DNA from: Pseudomonadales bacterium
GTDB taxonomy: Bacteria; Pseudomonadota; Gammaproteobacteria; Pseudomonadales; Pseudohongiellaceae
DNA: 64,000 nucleotides
Direction of reading: 5' to 3'
Assembly: GCA_022825945.1 (NCBI GenBank)
Contig: JAJDVS010000102.1
Coordinates: forward strand, 1 to 64,000
Shown here: piece by piece, positions 17,604 through 30,467 of the stretch
How the letters are laid out: each line of letters opens with the position of its first letter
Numbering within the stretch: the first letter of the stretch is position 1
Made by a program: the position numbers and the translations under genes
Notes under the pieces: model-generated
Told to the model about the DNA's origin: nothing
Seen by the model: the letters and a program-made list of their open reading frames with translations, nothing else
Databases searched by the model: none

Positions 17604-19304
17604 TCAGCGCGAGGCGGAGGCCGCGTATTCGGCGTCGATCTTGCGGGTGATATACCACTGCTGGAGGATGCTCAGCAGGCCATTGGTCAGCCAGTACAGC
17701 ACAAGCCCGGAGGGGAACCAGAGGAACAGCACGGTCATCATGATCGGCATCAGGCGCATGATCTGTGCTTGCATGGGGTCCGCTGGCGCGGGACTCATGC
17801 GGGTCTGCAGATACATGGTGACTCCCATCAGCAGGGGCAGCACAAAATACGGGTCGCGCACCGAAAGATCGTTGAGCCAGAGCATGAAGGGCGCATGGCG
17901 CAACTCGACGCTTTGCATCAGCACCCAGTACAGGGCGATGAAGACCGGCATCTGCACCAATAGCGGCAGACAGCCGCCGAAGGGATTGATTTTTTCCTTC
18001 TTGTACAGATCCATGGTGGCCTGCTGCAGCTTCATGCGGTCATCGCCGTGGCGCTCCCGCAATTGCTGCATTTTGGGCATCAGCCGCCGCATCCCCGCCA
18101 TCGAGCGATACTGGGTTTCCGAGAGCTTGTAGAAGATCAGCTTGACCACCAGGGTCAACAGGATGATGGAAACGCCGTAATTGCCGGCGAAGGCGTCGAT
18201 TCGGGTCAACAGCCAGTAGATCGGCGCGGCGAGAAACCACAAGAAGCTGTAGTCCACGGTGAGATCGAGATCGGGAGAGATTTCCGCCAGCGCATATTGA
18301 TCCTTGGGTCCGGCATAGAGTTGCATGGAAACGGATTCCGCCGCGCCGGGGGCGAGTTCGAGCCGGGCGCTGGTGAACTCGCCGATGAACTGGCCGGTGG
18401 CGCTGCGGCGCAGGGTATAGCGGTTGGCCATGCTGTCGTCTAGCACCCAGGCGGAAAGGAAGTAATGCTGGCTCAGGCCCACCCAGCCGCCGTCCTGCTC
18501 GAGCACCAGACTGGATTCGGCGATATCGTCGAAATCGTATTCCTGGTACGGGTCGTCGGCGCTGGTAATGACATAGCCCAGATAGCTGCGGGTAAAGCGG
18601 CTGCCTGCGCTCGGGTCGGGAAAGTCATTCCGCCGCAGTTGACCGAAGGGGATGGCGCGCCAGTTCCGGTCAGACGCGTTTTCCACCAGAAAGGATATGT
18701 CGATGAGGTAGCTGCCCCGGGTGAAAGCAAAACGCTTGGTGACGCTGACGCCGGTTTCCGTGCGCAGCCGCAGGTCGACAGTCAGGCTGTGCTCGCCTTC
18801 CGCGAGTTCATAGGCGGCGGCATCGGCGCGGTAGGCGGCACGGCTTTCGCTGTCGATGCCATCATTTCCCACCAGACCGCTGGTGGCGATGAATTCGCGT
18901 CCGGGGCGTGATTCCAGCAGCACGAAAGGTTCGTCGGGAACATTGATATCGCGCAGGAACCGGGGCAGCGCCAGATGGACAATATCGCCCCCGAGTGGGT
19001 CGATCTGAAGATCCAGGGTGTCGGTGGTGACCTGAATCAGCCCGGTCCGGCCTGATCCGGCCGCGGGCATCGTGGCTTGCGGTGGGCTTCCGGCGCCTGT
19101 CTGGCCCGGCGGTTCGGCGGGCAGGTCCGGCTCATCGCCGGCGATTCCGCCATCGGGCAGGGCAGCGTCCAGCGCCGGCGCGGTTGCCGGCGCAAGGCCA
19201 GCCCCATCATCCACTTCCGGCGGATAATCCTCCTGCCAGGCCAGCAGCATCAGATAGGTAATGACGGCGAGTGAGGTGTACAGGAAGAAGCGGGTGTATT
19301 TCAT
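17604..19304 (-). CDS. yidC: membrane protein insertase YidC
   Basis: 566 residues. An N-terminal membrane segment (YTRFFLYTSLAVITYLMLL) is followed by a Pro/Ala-rich linker, then a large periplasmic beta domain (~residues 85-350). The five-helix insertase core starts at about FLWFLAAPIYWLLTRID. The core contains GNYGVSIILLTLVVKLIFYKLS and a KMQQLRERHGDDRMKLQQATM cytoplasmic loop. YidC inserts and folds inner-membrane proteins alone or with SecYEG. It lies one base downstream of yidD and directly upstream of mnmE. Confidence 0.98.
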   Translation of the reverse strand: MKYTRFFLYTSLAVITYLMLLAWQEDYPPEVDDGAGLAPATAPALDAALPDGGIAGDEPDLPAEPPGQTGAGSPPQATMPAAGSGRTGLIQVTTDTLDLQIDPLGGDIVHLALPRFLRDINVPDEPFVLLESRPGREFIATSGLVGNDGIDSESRAAYRADAAAYELAEGEHSLTVDLRLRTETGVSVTKRFAFTRGSYLIDISFLVENASDRNWRAIPFGQLRRNDFPDPSAGSRFTRSYLGYVITSADDPYQEYDFDDIAESSLVLEQDGGWVGLSQHYFLSAWVLDDSMANRYTLRRSATGQFIGEFTSARLELAPGAAESVSMQLYAGPKDQYALAEISPDLDLTVDYSFLWFLAAPIYWLLTRIDAFAGNYGVSIILLTLVVKLIFYKLSETQYRSMAGMRRLMPKMQQLRERHGDDRMKLQQATMDLYKKEKINPFGGCLPLLVQMPVFIALYWVLMQSVELRHAPFMLWLNDLSVRDPYFVLPLLMGVTMYLQTRMSPAPADPMQAQIMRLMPIMMTVLFLWFPSGLVLYWLTNGLLSILQQWYITRKIDAEYAASASR

Positions 19305-19305
19305 T

Positions 19306-19548
19306 TCAGGCCGCCCTTTGTTCGCAGGGCTTGGTGTCGGGCACGGGGTCGCAGCCGCCTTCGTGCCAGGGGTGGCAGCGGGAGATGCGCTTCAGGCCGA
19401 GCCAGACGCCCCGGGCCGGCCCATGTTGGTCAATCGCTTCTTTTGTGTATTGCGAGCAACTCGGATAAAAGCGGCACTGGGTGAAAAGCAGTCGGCTGAA
19501 CAGGAACTGATAGATTTCGATCAGTTTGATGAGAATGCGTGCGATCAC
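19306..19548 (-). CDS. yidD: YidD, membrane protein insertion efficiency factor
   Basis: 80 residues when started at the GTG at 19548, which overlaps the rnpA stop as GTGA; this gives the usual family length. An earlier in-frame start would extend into rnpA. Conserved features are an N-terminal amphipathic helix (IARILIKLIEIYQFLFS), CRFYPSCSQYTKEAI with the family cysteines, GVWLGLKRISRCHPWHEGG and a C-terminal DPVP. YidD assists YidC-dependent insertion at the inner membrane. It is encoded between rnpA and yidC. Confidence 0.95.
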   Translation of the reverse strand: MIARILIKLIEIYQFLFSRLLFTQCRFYPSCSQYTKEAIDQHGPARGVWLGLKRISRCHPWHEGGCDPVPDTKPCEQRAA

Positions 19549-19934
19549 GATTTTTGCGGCTCCTGTTTGTCGGCGTGGCGGCGCATTTTTGCCAGCAGAT
19601 CCTGCCACAATGATTCCAGCCTTTGCTGAATCGCCGCGTTGCCGAGTTTGTGAACGTCCTTTCGCGCCACCACCACCAGATCAACCCCGGAAAGCCGGGC
19701 CCGCCTGTGGCGAAAGTGTTCCCTGACCAGCCGCTTCACGCGATTGCGCTGCACCGCTGCGGGCACGTTTTTCTTCGATACCACCAGCCCGAGTCTCGCC
19801 CCGTCCCTATCCGCCCGCAAGGCCAGCACCACGAAGCTTCGGCAGGACACCCTGAAACGGGCGCTGGAAAAGACCGCTTGAAATTCACCGGCTTGGAGCA
19901 ACCGCGCGGAACGGGGAAATCCGGATGCGCCCAT
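19545..19934 (-). CDS. rnpA: ribonuclease P protein component
   Basis: 129 residues from the ATG at 19934 (MGASGFPRSARLLQAGEF), the family-typical start. The RNR motif is present in AAVQRNRVKRLVREHFR, with RFVLALRADRDGARLGLVVSKK-like strands before it (FVVLALRADR, LGLVVSKKN). The protein binds the catalytic RNase P RNA for tRNA 5' processing. It lies 85 bases downstream of rpmH and overlaps yidD by four bases. A half R2-like repeat occupies the rpmH-rnpA gap just upstream of the start. Confidence 0.97.
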   Translation of the reverse strand: MGASGFPRSARLLQAGEFQAVFSSARFRVSCRSFVVLALRADRDGARLGLVVSKKNVPAAVQRNRVKRLVREHFRHRRARLSGVDLVVVARKDVHKLGNAAIQQRLESLWQDLLAKMRRHADKQEPQKS

Positions 19935-19946
19935 GACCGAAACCCG

Positions 19947-19995
19947 GGAGCCTGCGCCTCGGGAATTCACGGCTGCCGGATTGATTTCGCCGGAT
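19947..19995 (+). repeat. diverged R2 half element between rpmH and rnpA
   Basis: Begins GGAGCCTGCGCC and continues (TC)GGGAATTCACGGCTGC. This is close to the half of the full R2 elements that reads GGAATTCACGGCTGC (61794-61810). Similarity fades after about 19976. Confidence 0.6.
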
Positions 19996-20019
19996 CTCTG
20001 GACGCCGATGCCCCGCGGG

Positions 20020-20154
20020 TCAGGCCGAAATCCTGCGCCGGCCCTTGGCGCGCCGCCGGGCCAGCACCTGGCGTCCGCCGCGGGTAGCCATCCGGGCCCG
20101 GAAGCCATGACTTCTGGCGCGCTTGATCCTGCTGGGCTGAAATGTTCTCTTCAT
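20020..20154 (-). CDS. rpmH: 50S ribosomal protein L34
   Basis: 44 residues beginning [20 protein letters not shown] and ending [12 protein letters not shown], with the standard L34 sequence and length. It is the first gene of the leftward run rpmH-rnpA-yidD-yidC-mnmE, divergent from dnaA, and marks the left side of the candidate origin. Confidence 0.99.
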   Translation of the reverse strand: MKRTFQPSRIKRARSHGFRARMATRGGRQVLARRRAKGRRRISA

Positions 20155-20251
20155 GACACGATCCGATTTGCTGCGGCAGGCTCCGGTCCGCCGGAAGCCG
20201 GGCACGGATTCTAGAACTTTTGCCGCCAGCTTGCAATTTTTCAGCCCCAGC

Positions 20252-20290
20252 CGTCATTCTGCGCGGAGCGGGGCGCAGTCGCAGCATATC
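20252..20290 (+). repeat. R1 palindrome, copy a (CGTCATTCTGCGCG...TCGCAGCATATC)
   Basis: Starts CGTCATTCTGCGCGGAGCG and ends GCAGTCGCAGCATATC, one of six related imperfect palindromes in the window. It sits inside the candidate oriC. Confidence 0.75.
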
Positions 20291-20339
20291 TTTCCGTGGC
20301 AGCGCTTGTGGACTCTCGCAATTCCCGCTTGGTAACAGC

Positions 20340-20348
20340 TTATCCACA
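20340..20348 (+). promoter_or_regulatory. DnaA box TTATCCACA
   Basis: Perfect match to the high-affinity DnaA box, between rpmH and dnaA. Confidence 0.75.
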
Positions 20349-20561
20349 GCCAATTCAGCGGCGGCTCCCGGCCGTGGAAAATTTTTTTACGGCGGTTTCT
20401 TTGCACCGCTTGCCATATTGCCTTTCCAACACGCTGAATTCATGGAAAAAACACCTTCTTCCACCCACCGGGGAGCAGCCCTTGCGCGATTTGGAAAGGC
20501 TACAGCCTTGCCGCTATCATGCCGGAAAACTACCCGGCAACCACACTGCAGAACCCATCCC

Positions 20562-22034
20562 GTGACAAGCTCAAATTGGCAAAAATGTGTGCAAGCGCTG
20601 CAGGGAGAGATTTCGCAAGGACAGTTCAATACCTGGATTCGGCCGCTTAGCGCCGAACTTGGGCCCGACGGCAAGCTGCTCTGGGTCAAGGCTCCCAACC
20701 GGTTCATACTTGACTGGGTCAGTTCAAGGTTCATGAAGCGGATTCGGGAACTCATGCTGGAAATCGAACCCGGCCTGGAAGACATAGCGCTGGAAGTTGA
20801 GCCAGCCCGGAAAGCCGCCGCCTTCGTGGATGCCCCGAATGGCGGCGGGCAGCCGCGGCGGCAAGCGGAACCGAAGCCGCGGCAGAAACCGTATGCAGGC
20901 AATGGCGGCGCGCTGACTTCCTGGTTGCGGCCATACGATTTCCACAAGGAAGCCGGGCAACATCCATCCGGGGCGGCGGCGGACAATAGCCTTGCCGGGC
21001 GCAAGCTGCGACTTGAAGGCGAGGTCAACAGCTACTGCACTTTCTCCAACTTCGTGGTTGGCAAGTCCAATCAGTTTGCCCAGGCTGCGGCCATGCAGGT
21101 GGCGGAAAACCCCGGGCGAACCTACAACCCCCTGTTCATCTACGGCGGCGTTGGCCTTGGCAAGACGCATCTGATGCACGCCGTGGGTAATCACATTCTT
21201 GCCCGCAATCCCGCTGCCGTGGTCAAGTTCGTCGATTGCGAGAGTTTTGTGAACACCATGATCCAGGCGTTGCGCTTCAATGCCATGGATGAATTCAAGC
21301 GCTACTACCGCTCGGTGGATGCGCTGTTGCTTGACGATGTGCATTTTCTTGCGCGCAAGGAACGCTCCCAAGAAGAATTCTTCCATACTTTCAATACCCT
21401 GCTTGATGGGGGGCAGCAAATTGTGCTGACCTGCGACCGCTACTACAAAGCCATTGAAGGGATAGAGCCACGGCTGAAATCGCGCTTTGGCTGGGGACTT
21501 TCCGTTGCGGTGGAGCCGCCGGAACTCGAAACCCGGGTCGCGATTCTCATGAGCAAGGCGGGAGAGATCGGTCTCAAGCTGCCCCAGGACGCTGCGGTTT
21601 TCATCGCCCAGAAGGTTTGCAGCGGCGGTCGCGAACTCGAAGGCGCCATCAAGAAAGTCAATGCCTGCGCCCAATTCAAGGGGCGTGAAGTGGACACCGC
21701 CCTGGTGAAGGAGGCGTTGTGGGATCTGTTTGCCCAGCAGGACAAGCTCATCAGTATCGACAACATCCAGCGTACGGTATCCCAGTACTACAAGATCAAT
21801 ATGCGCGACATGTTGTCACGAAGGCGGAATCGCTCCATCGCCCGGCCACGACAGGTGGCCATGACCCTGGCCCGGGAGTTGACCAGCCACAGCCTGCCGG
21901 AAATCGGCGAAGCATTCGGCGGCAAGGACCATTCCACCGTAGTGCACGCCTGCCAGCGGGTTTCGGAATTGCGGCGCAATTCAAAGAGCATGGAAGATGA
22001 TTATAATAATCTGTTGCGGGCGCTAACCAACTGA
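20562..22034 (+). CDS. dnaA: chromosomal replication initiator protein DnaA
   Basis: 490 residues from the GTG at 20562 ([18 protein letters not shown]), which places the conserved domain I motif [12 protein letters not shown] correctly. The frame is open upstream to an ATG at 20442, but that extension is not DnaA-like. No good ribosome site precedes the GTG, so the start is moderately uncertain. Domain III has Walker [17 protein letters not shown] and Walker B LLLDDVHF. Domain IV has the DnaA signature [18 protein letters not shown]. DnaA binds DnaA boxes and melts oriC. It is followed 18 bases later by dnaN. Confidence 0.97.
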   Translation: MTSSNWQKCVQALQGEISQGQFNTWIRPLSAELGPDGKLLWVKAPNRFILDWVSSRFMKRIRELMLEIEPGLEDIALEVEPARKAAAFVDAPNGGGQPRRQAEPKPRQKPYAGNGGALTSWLRPYDFHKEAGQHPSGAAADNSLAGRKLRLEGEVNSYCTFSNFVVGKSNQFAQAAAMQVAENPGRTYNPLFIYGGVGLGKTHLMHAVGNHILARNPAAVVKFVDCESFVNTMIQALRFNAMDEFKRYYRSVDALLLDDVHFLARKERSQEEFFHTFNTLLDGGQQIVLTCDRYYKAIEGIEPRLKSRFGWGLSVAVEPPELETRVAILMSKAGEIGLKLPQDAAVFIAQKVCSGGRELEGAIKKVNACAQFKGREVDTALVKEALWDLFAQQDKLISIDNIQRTVSQYYKINMRDMLSRRRNRSIARPRQVAMTLARELTSHSLPEIGEAFGGKDHSTVVHACQRVSELRRNSKSMEDDYNNLLRALTN

Positions 22035-22052
22035 ACCCGGGGAATACATATC

Positions 22053-23156
22053 ATGCAATTCCAGATCGCGCGGGATGCGCTGCTCAGGCCACTGCAACTC
22101 GTCAGCGGAATCGTCGAGCGACGCGGTACGCTGCCAGTATTGTCCAATCTGCTGCTTGAACTGAAGGGCGACCAGCTTACCCTGACGAGCAGCAATCAGG
22201 AGTTGGAGCTTTCAGCCGGGGTAACGGTTTCCGATGTCGCCGCGGAAGGCAAGATCACGGCGCCCGCCCGCAAGCTGTCGGACATTTGTCGTGCGTTGCC
22301 CGAAGATGCCGAAATTTTGCTGGCGATGGATGGCCCCCGGCTTCAGGTAAAATCCGGTCGCAGCAGCTTCACCCTCGCCACCCTGCCCGCCGGGGATTTC
22401 CCGAAGCTCGAAAGTGAAATCGACGCCATCGCCCTCACCGTCAACCAGGGCGAACTTGCCGGTCTGCTGGCAAGCACGAGCTTTGCCATGGCCGCCAAGG
22501 ACTTCCGTCCCTATCTCAATGGCATGTTGCTCGAGGTGGATGAGGAAAGTCTGCGCGCCGTTGCCACCGATGGTCACCGGCTGGCGCTGCATACTCTGAA
22601 GACCCCAAGCAATGCCAAGGAAAGGCAGCGCATGATCCTGCCGCGAAGAAGCGCACTCGAGTTGGCCCGGCTGCTGCAGGAAGGAGACGAACCGGTGACG
22701 CTTTCCGGCGGCGCCAACCATTTCCGCGCCCAGATGTCGGATTGCACGCTCGTTTCCCAATTGGTCAACAGCCGCTATGCCGATTACGAGCGGGTCATTC
22801 CCCGCAATGGCGGCAATTCCTTTGTAGGCAACTGCGCCGAATTGCGTCATGCCTGCCAGCGAGCCTCTATTCTGTTCAGCGAAAAGTACCAGATTGCCAG
22901 CTTTCAGCTTGGCAATGGCGAATTCAAGGTGGTGGCAAGGAACCCGGAGCAGGAATTTTCCGAAGAATCGGTTTCTGTGGAATACGAGGGAGATCCCATC
23001 GAAATCGGCTTTAATGTCGGCTATTTGGTCGACGTTTTTGCCGCCATCAACTCCGACAAGGTGAAAATGGAATTATCCGACGCCAATAGCGCCGTACTCA
23101 TCGAACCGGTGGAAAATTATGGCGCGTCTTTCGTCGTCAGCCCTTCCCGCTTGTAG
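22053..23156 (+). CDS. dnaN: DNA polymerase III beta subunit (sliding clamp)
   Basis: 367 residues, the usual clamp length. The N-terminus MQFQIARDALLRPLQLVSGIVERRGTLPVLSNLLL and internal RAVATDGHRLALH are diagnostic. Homodimers encircle DNA and tether the replicative polymerase. It lies between dnaA and recF in the conserved order. Confidence 0.98.
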   Translation: MQFQIARDALLRPLQLVSGIVERRGTLPVLSNLLLELKGDQLTLTSSNQELELSAGVTVSDVAAEGKITAPARKLSDICRALPEDAEILLAMDGPRLQVKSGRSSFTLATLPAGDFPKLESEIDAIALTVNQGELAGLLASTSFAMAAKDFRPYLNGMLLEVDEESLRAVATDGHRLALHTLKTPSNAKERQRMILPRRSALELARLLQEGDEPVTLSGGANHFRAQMSDCTLVSQLVNSRYADYERVIPRNGGNSFVGNCAELRHACQRASILFSEKYQIASFQLGNGEFKVVARNPEQEFSEESVSVEYEGDPIEIGFNVGYLVDVFAAINSDKVKMELSDANSAVLIEPVENYGASFVVSPSRL

Positions 23157-23171
23157 GGTTGGCGGCTGCTT

Positions 23172-26742
<3,571 letters not shown>

Positions 26743-26757
26743 GAGCACACCAGCCTT

Positions 26758-27324
26758 TCAGTCAGCGATTTCACGCAACAAGGCCGTGGCTGCTTCAGCC
26801 AGGTCGTCGAATACCAATACCCGGCCCAAGTCATTGTCTTTTATCAGCTTTTCTGTCTGCAAGCCATTGCCGGTGCGTACCAGCACCGGCTGACAGCCAT
26901 GGCTGCGGCCTGCCTGCAAGTCGCGCAGGCTGTCGCCGATGAACCAGCAGCCACGCAAGCTGGACAGGAGACGGGCTTCGATCTGCTCCAGCAGACCCGT
27001 GGCGGGCTTGCGGCAGTTGCAGCCTGCATCCGGTCCGTGCGGGCAGAAAAATATACCGTCCACCTTGCCGCCCTGCCGCTCCACAAGCCCGGTGAGCCTG
27101 GCGTGAATCGCGCCCAGCGCCGCCTCATCAAAAAGCCCCCGGGCAAGCCCGGACTGATTGGTTGCGAGTACCACCCGCAGGCCGGCCCGACTCAGTCTGG
27201 CAATGGCGGAAACGCTGCCGGGCAGGGGCCGCCATTCATCGGGAGACTTGATGTACTCAGCCGAATCCCGGTTGATGACGCCGTCCCGGTCGAGTACAAC
27301 GACTTTGGCGGGATTCTGGATCAA
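26758..27324 (-). CDS. gmhB: D-glycero-beta-D-manno-heptose 1,7-bisphosphate 7-phosphatase
   Basis: 188 residues. HAD phosphatase motif LDRDGVINRDS, LATNQSGLARG, the zinc-binding cysteine set FFCPHGPDAGCNCRKP and FIGDSLRDLQAG match GmhB. It dephosphorylates heptose bisphosphate in the ADP-heptose pathway that feeds the LPS inner core. The kinase/adenylyltransferase HldE is encoded at 53574-54998. It overlaps the glyS stop by four bases, so it is probably the last gene of the glyQ-glyS-gmhB operon, as in Pseudomonas. Confidence 0.95.
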   Translation of the reverse strand: MIQNPAKVVVLDRDGVINRDSAEYIKSPDEWRPLPGSVSAIARLSRAGLRVVLATNQSGLARGLFDEAALGAIHARLTGLVERQGGKVDGIFFCPHGPDAGCNCRKPATGLLEQIEARLLSSLRGCWFIGDSLRDLQAGRSHGCQPVLVRTGNGLQTEKLIKDNDLGRVLVFDDLAEAATALLREIAD

Positions 27325-29414
27325 AGCAGGGAAATATCGGCAGCCTGCAGGAAAAGCCCGCGCAACTCCCGCAGGATATGCAGCCGATTGGCGCGCAGCG
27401 GCGCATCGTCCACCATGACCATGACTTCATCGAAAAAGCGGTCCACATCGTCCCGCAGGCCGGCAAGCCGGGTCAACGCCTTGTGGTAGTCGCCCGCGGC
27501 AAACCAGGGCTGTACTTTCTTCCGGGCTTTGCGAATCCGCGCCAGCAAGACTTTTTCCGCCTCCTCGCCAAGCAATGCATCATCGATCTCTCCTCCCGCC
27601 ACTTCCTTGCCGCTTTTGTTGAGCAGATTCGATACCCGCTTGTTGGCCGCTGCCAGGGCTGCCGCTTCGGGGCGCCCGGCAAAGCCGGCAACGGCTTGCA
27701 CGCGCCGGTGAAAATCCAGCGGACTTGCCGGCTGCACCGCCCGCACGCTGAGGTAGACTGCCGCGGCAATGCCCATGTCGCTGTACCAGGCGCGCAGTCG
27801 GTCAAGAATGAAATCAAGAAGCCCGGCGGCGCAGTTCTCATCCGGCTCGAGTTCCGCGAAGCCTTCCAGGGCGGCGTCGATGGCTGCCGGCAAGTCGAGT
27901 TCCAGCCTGCCTTCGATAAGTATCCGTAATACCCCGATGGCGGCCCGGCGCAGGGCGAAGGGATCCTTCGAACCCGTAGGCGGCTGGCCGATGGCGAACA
28001 GGCCCGCCAGGGTATCCAGCTTTTCCGCCAGGGCCAGGGTCTGGCCCGCGGGAGTTTCGGGCAGCCGGTCGCTGGTATGCCGCGGCAGATACTGCTCGAA
28101 GATCGCTGTCGCAACGGCTTCGGTTTCGCCGTCGTTGCGGGCGTAACAGGCGCCCATCAATCCCTGCAATTCAGCGAACTCGCCCACCATATCGCTGGGC
28201 AGGTCGCACTTGCCGAGCTGGGCCGCCCTTTGGCAGTCCCCGGCCTCAAAACCAAGCCGGTCCGCCAGCAGCCCCGCCAGTCGGGACACCCGGCGCGATT
28301 TCGCTCCCACCGAACCCAGCCTGTCCTGGAAAACAATCTTGTCGAGTTCCGGCAGCCGTGATTCAAGACTGCGGGATTTGTCATTTTCGAAGAAAAACCT
28401 GGCGTCCGCCAGCCGTGGCCGGATTACCCGTTCATTTCCCTGTATGACTTTTGCGGGATCCTTGCTGGCAAGATTGCCGACAGTCACGAAGTACGGGATA
28501 ATCCGGTTATTGCGGTCTTCCAGGCAGAAGCATTTCTGGTGGGACTTCAGGGTGAGCGCCAGGACTTCGTCGGGCAGTTCGAGAAATTCACGGTCAAACT
28601 CGCCGGTCAGGGCCACGGGGTACTCCACCAGGCTGCTTGTTTCATCGAGCAACTCCTCATCCATGGCCACCCGGGCGTTGAGCCTTGCGGCCTCGACGTT
28701 CACCAGCTCCCGAACCCGTTCCCGGCGCCGGGCGAAATCCGCGATCACCCGGCCCGGATTTTCCAGCAATGCCGCATACTCCCGGGGCGCTCCCAAAACG
28801 ATCGGCCGGGGGTGATGAAATCGATGGCCAAAGGTCACATTGCCGGCGGTCTCCCCGAGAATCTTGCCGGGTACAGTTTCCTCGCCAAACAGCATCACCA
28901 GCCAATGCACCGGGCGGATGAATTCTGTCCGGGAAGCCCCCCAGCGCATGCGCCGGGGAATCGGCAGGGCCGCCAGCGCGGCGCTGGCCAGCTCCGGCAG
29001 CAAATCCATGGCGGCTTTGCCAGACTCAAGCCGGCGAAAACAAAGCTTCTCCGCGCCCTGCCGCTCGGAGCGGCCCAACTCGTCCACCGAAACGCCGCAA
29101 GAGCGGGCGAAGCCCAATGCCGCCAAAGTGGGGGCGCCATCATTGTCGAATGCCGCGGCAATGGCAGGCCCAAAGCGCTCGCTGCGCCGGTCTGGCTGTT
29201 TTTCCGCCAACTCTTCCACCAGTATCGCGAGCCGGCGCGGCGCGGCATAGCGACGGATAGCGCCATGACCAAGGCCGGCAGCTTCCAGATCCTTGCGAAA
29301 TTCGTCTTCCAGCGCCCGGGATAGGCCCTTGAGCGCCTTGGGCGGCAATTCCTCCACACCGATTTCAAACAGGAAATCCCGGCTTGGGATCTGGTCGGCG
29401 TCAGGCGTAGTCAC
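27321..29414 (-). CDS. glyS: glycyl-tRNA synthetase beta subunit
   Basis: 697 residues from the GTG at 29414, overlapping the glyQ end by 14 bases; an ATG 11 codons upstream would overlap further. The N-terminus [20 protein letters not shown] and [16 protein letters not shown], and [23 protein letters not shown] are characteristic of bacterial GlyS. With GlyQ it forms the alpha2beta2 enzyme charging tRNA-Gly. The C-terminal part is the tRNA-binding region. Confidence 0.97.
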   Translation of the reverse strand: MTTPDADQIPSRDFLFEIGVEELPPKALKGLSRALEDEFRKDLEAAGLGHGAIRRYAAPRRLAILVEELAEKQPDRRSERFGPAIAAAFDNDGAPTLAALGFARSCGVSVDELGRSERQGAEKLCFRRLESGKAAMDLLPELASAALAALPIPRRMRWGASRTEFIRPVHWLVMLFGEETVPGKILGETAGNVTFGHRFHHPRPIVLGAPREYAALLENPGRVIADFARRRERVRELVNVEAARLNARVAMDEELLDETSSLVEYPVALTGEFDREFLELPDEVLALTLKSHQKCFCLEDRNNRIIPYFVTVGNLASKDPAKVIQGNERVIRPRLADARFFFENDKSRSLESRLPELDKIVFQDRLGSVGAKSRRVSRLAGLLADRLGFEAGDCQRAAQLGKCDLPSDMVGEFAELQGLMGACYARNDGETEAVATAIFEQYLPRHTSDRLPETPAGQTLALAEKLDTLAGLFAIGQPPTGSKDPFALRRAAIGVLRILIEGRLELDLPAAIDAALEGFAELEPDENCAAGLLDFILDRLRAWYSDMGIAAAVYLSVRAVQPASPLDFHRRVQAVAGFAGRPEAAALAAANKRVSNLLNKSGKEVAGGEIDDALLGEEAEKVLLARIRKARKKVQPWFAAGDYHKALTRLAGLRDDVDRFFDEVMVMVDDAPLRANRLHILRELRGLFLQAADISLL

Positions 29415-30324
29415 GGCGCAACTCTTCCGGGGCCAGGGGGAAGCCAAGCTTGCGCCGGCTTTCGAGATAGGCTTCGGCCACCGCCCTGGCCATGGCGCGC
29501 ACCCGCAGGATAAAGCGTTGCCGCTCGGTTACCGATATCGCCTTGCGGGCGTCCAGCAGATTGAAATAGTGCGAAGCCTTGAGCACCTGCTCGTAGGCGG
29601 GTAACGGCAGATTCCTGCCAAGCAGGGCCTGGCACATGGCCTCGCAATCGCCAAAATAGGCGAACAACTTGCCGGTATCCGCCATTTCAAAATTGAAGGC
29701 GGACATTTCCACTTCGTTTTGCCGGAATACATCGCCGTAACTCACCGGGCCTCCGGGGCCATCGCACCAGACGATGTCGTAGACGCTCTCCACCTGTTGC
29801 AGGTACATGGCGATACGCTCGATGCCATAGGTGATCTCCCCGCTTACCGGATGGCATTCGAGCCCGCCGACTTGCTGAAAATAGGTGAACTGGGTGATTT
29901 CCATGCCGTCGAGCCAGACTTCCCAGCCAAGACCCCAGGCGCCGAGAGTGGGCGATTCCCAGTTGTCTTCCACAAAGCGCACATCGTGAACCGCCATGTC
30001 AATACCAAGGTGGGCGAGGGAGTCCAGGTATTGCTGCTGGATCTCCCCGGGCGAAGGCTTGAGAATGACCTGATACTGGTAATAGTGTTGCAGACGGTTG
30101 GGATTTTCGCCGTAGCGGCCGTCGCCCGGGCGGCGGCTTGGCTGGACATAGGCGCAATTCCAGCTTTCCGGGCCGATGGCGCGCAGAAAGGTAGCCGGAT
30201 GAAAGGTTCCCGCACCGACTTCCATATCCAGGGGTTGCAACACCACACAGCCCTTCCCGGCCCAGAATTGCTGCAACGCCAGTATAAGCCCCTGGAAGGT
30301 TTTCGGATCGGCGCCAGCGCTCAC
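29401..30324 (-). CDS. glyQ: glycyl-tRNA synthetase alpha subunit
   Basis: 307 residues. [19 protein letters not shown] near the start, [40 protein letters not shown] and [20 protein letters not shown] identify the catalytic alpha subunit. It is the first gene of glyQ-glyS-gmhB. A DnaA box lies ~58 bases upstream in its promoter region. Confidence 0.98.
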   Translation of the reverse strand: MSAGADPKTFQGLILALQQFWAGKGCVVLQPLDMEVGAGTFHPATFLRAIGPESWNCAYVQPSRRPGDGRYGENPNRLQHYYQYQVILKPSPGEIQQQYLDSLAHLGIDMAVHDVRFVEDNWESPTLGAWGLGWEVWLDGMEITQFTYFQQVGGLECHPVSGEITYGIERIAMYLQQVESVYDIVWCDGPGGPVSYGDVFRQNEVEMSAFNFEMADTGKLFAYFGDCEAMCQALLGRNLPLPAYEQVLKASHYFNLLDARKAISVTERQRFILRVRAMARAVAEAYLESRRKLGFPLAPEELRRDYA

Positions 30325-30381
30325 GTCAGGACGGGGGGTAAGCTACAAGAAAGGCCGCGATTATCCTAGAATTCCCCTGCG

Positions 30382-30390
30382 TTATCCACA
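30382..30390 (+). promoter_or_regulatory. DnaA box TTATCCACA upstream of glyQ
   Basis: A perfect DnaA box. On the minus strand it is followed by GATAAT about 19 bases later, so it may overlap the -35 region of the glyQ promoter. Confidence 0.55.
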
Positions 30391-30407
30391 TTGTGCTGCT
30401 TCCCCGT

Positions 30408-30467
30408 GTCATTCTGCGCGTCGTGAAGCGCAGGCTCCCGGGCTACTGCGACCACGCGCAGGATGAC
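30408..30467 (+). repeat. R1-type palindrome, copy b (long loop)
   Basis: GTCATTCTGCGCG at 30408-30420 pairs with CGCGCAGGATGAC at 30455-30467, with a ~34-base interior that also contains GCGCAGGCTCCCGG, similar to an R2 end. The ATG of the next gene lies in the right arm. Confidence 0.65.

Larger units (their letters stand above)
20155..20561. other. rpmH-dnaA intergenic region, candidate oriC
   Basis: In many Pseudomonas-like bacteria the origin lies between rpmH and dnaA. This 407-base gap has one perfect DnaA box (20340-20348), an AT-rich tract GGAAAATTTTTTTAC (~20378-20392) that could be an unwinding element, and an R1 palindrome at 20252-20290. A second full-match DnaA box was not found on either strand, which is poor for an origin. 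If translation of dnaA starts earlier (ATG at 20442), the gap would be shorter. Confidence 0.5.
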
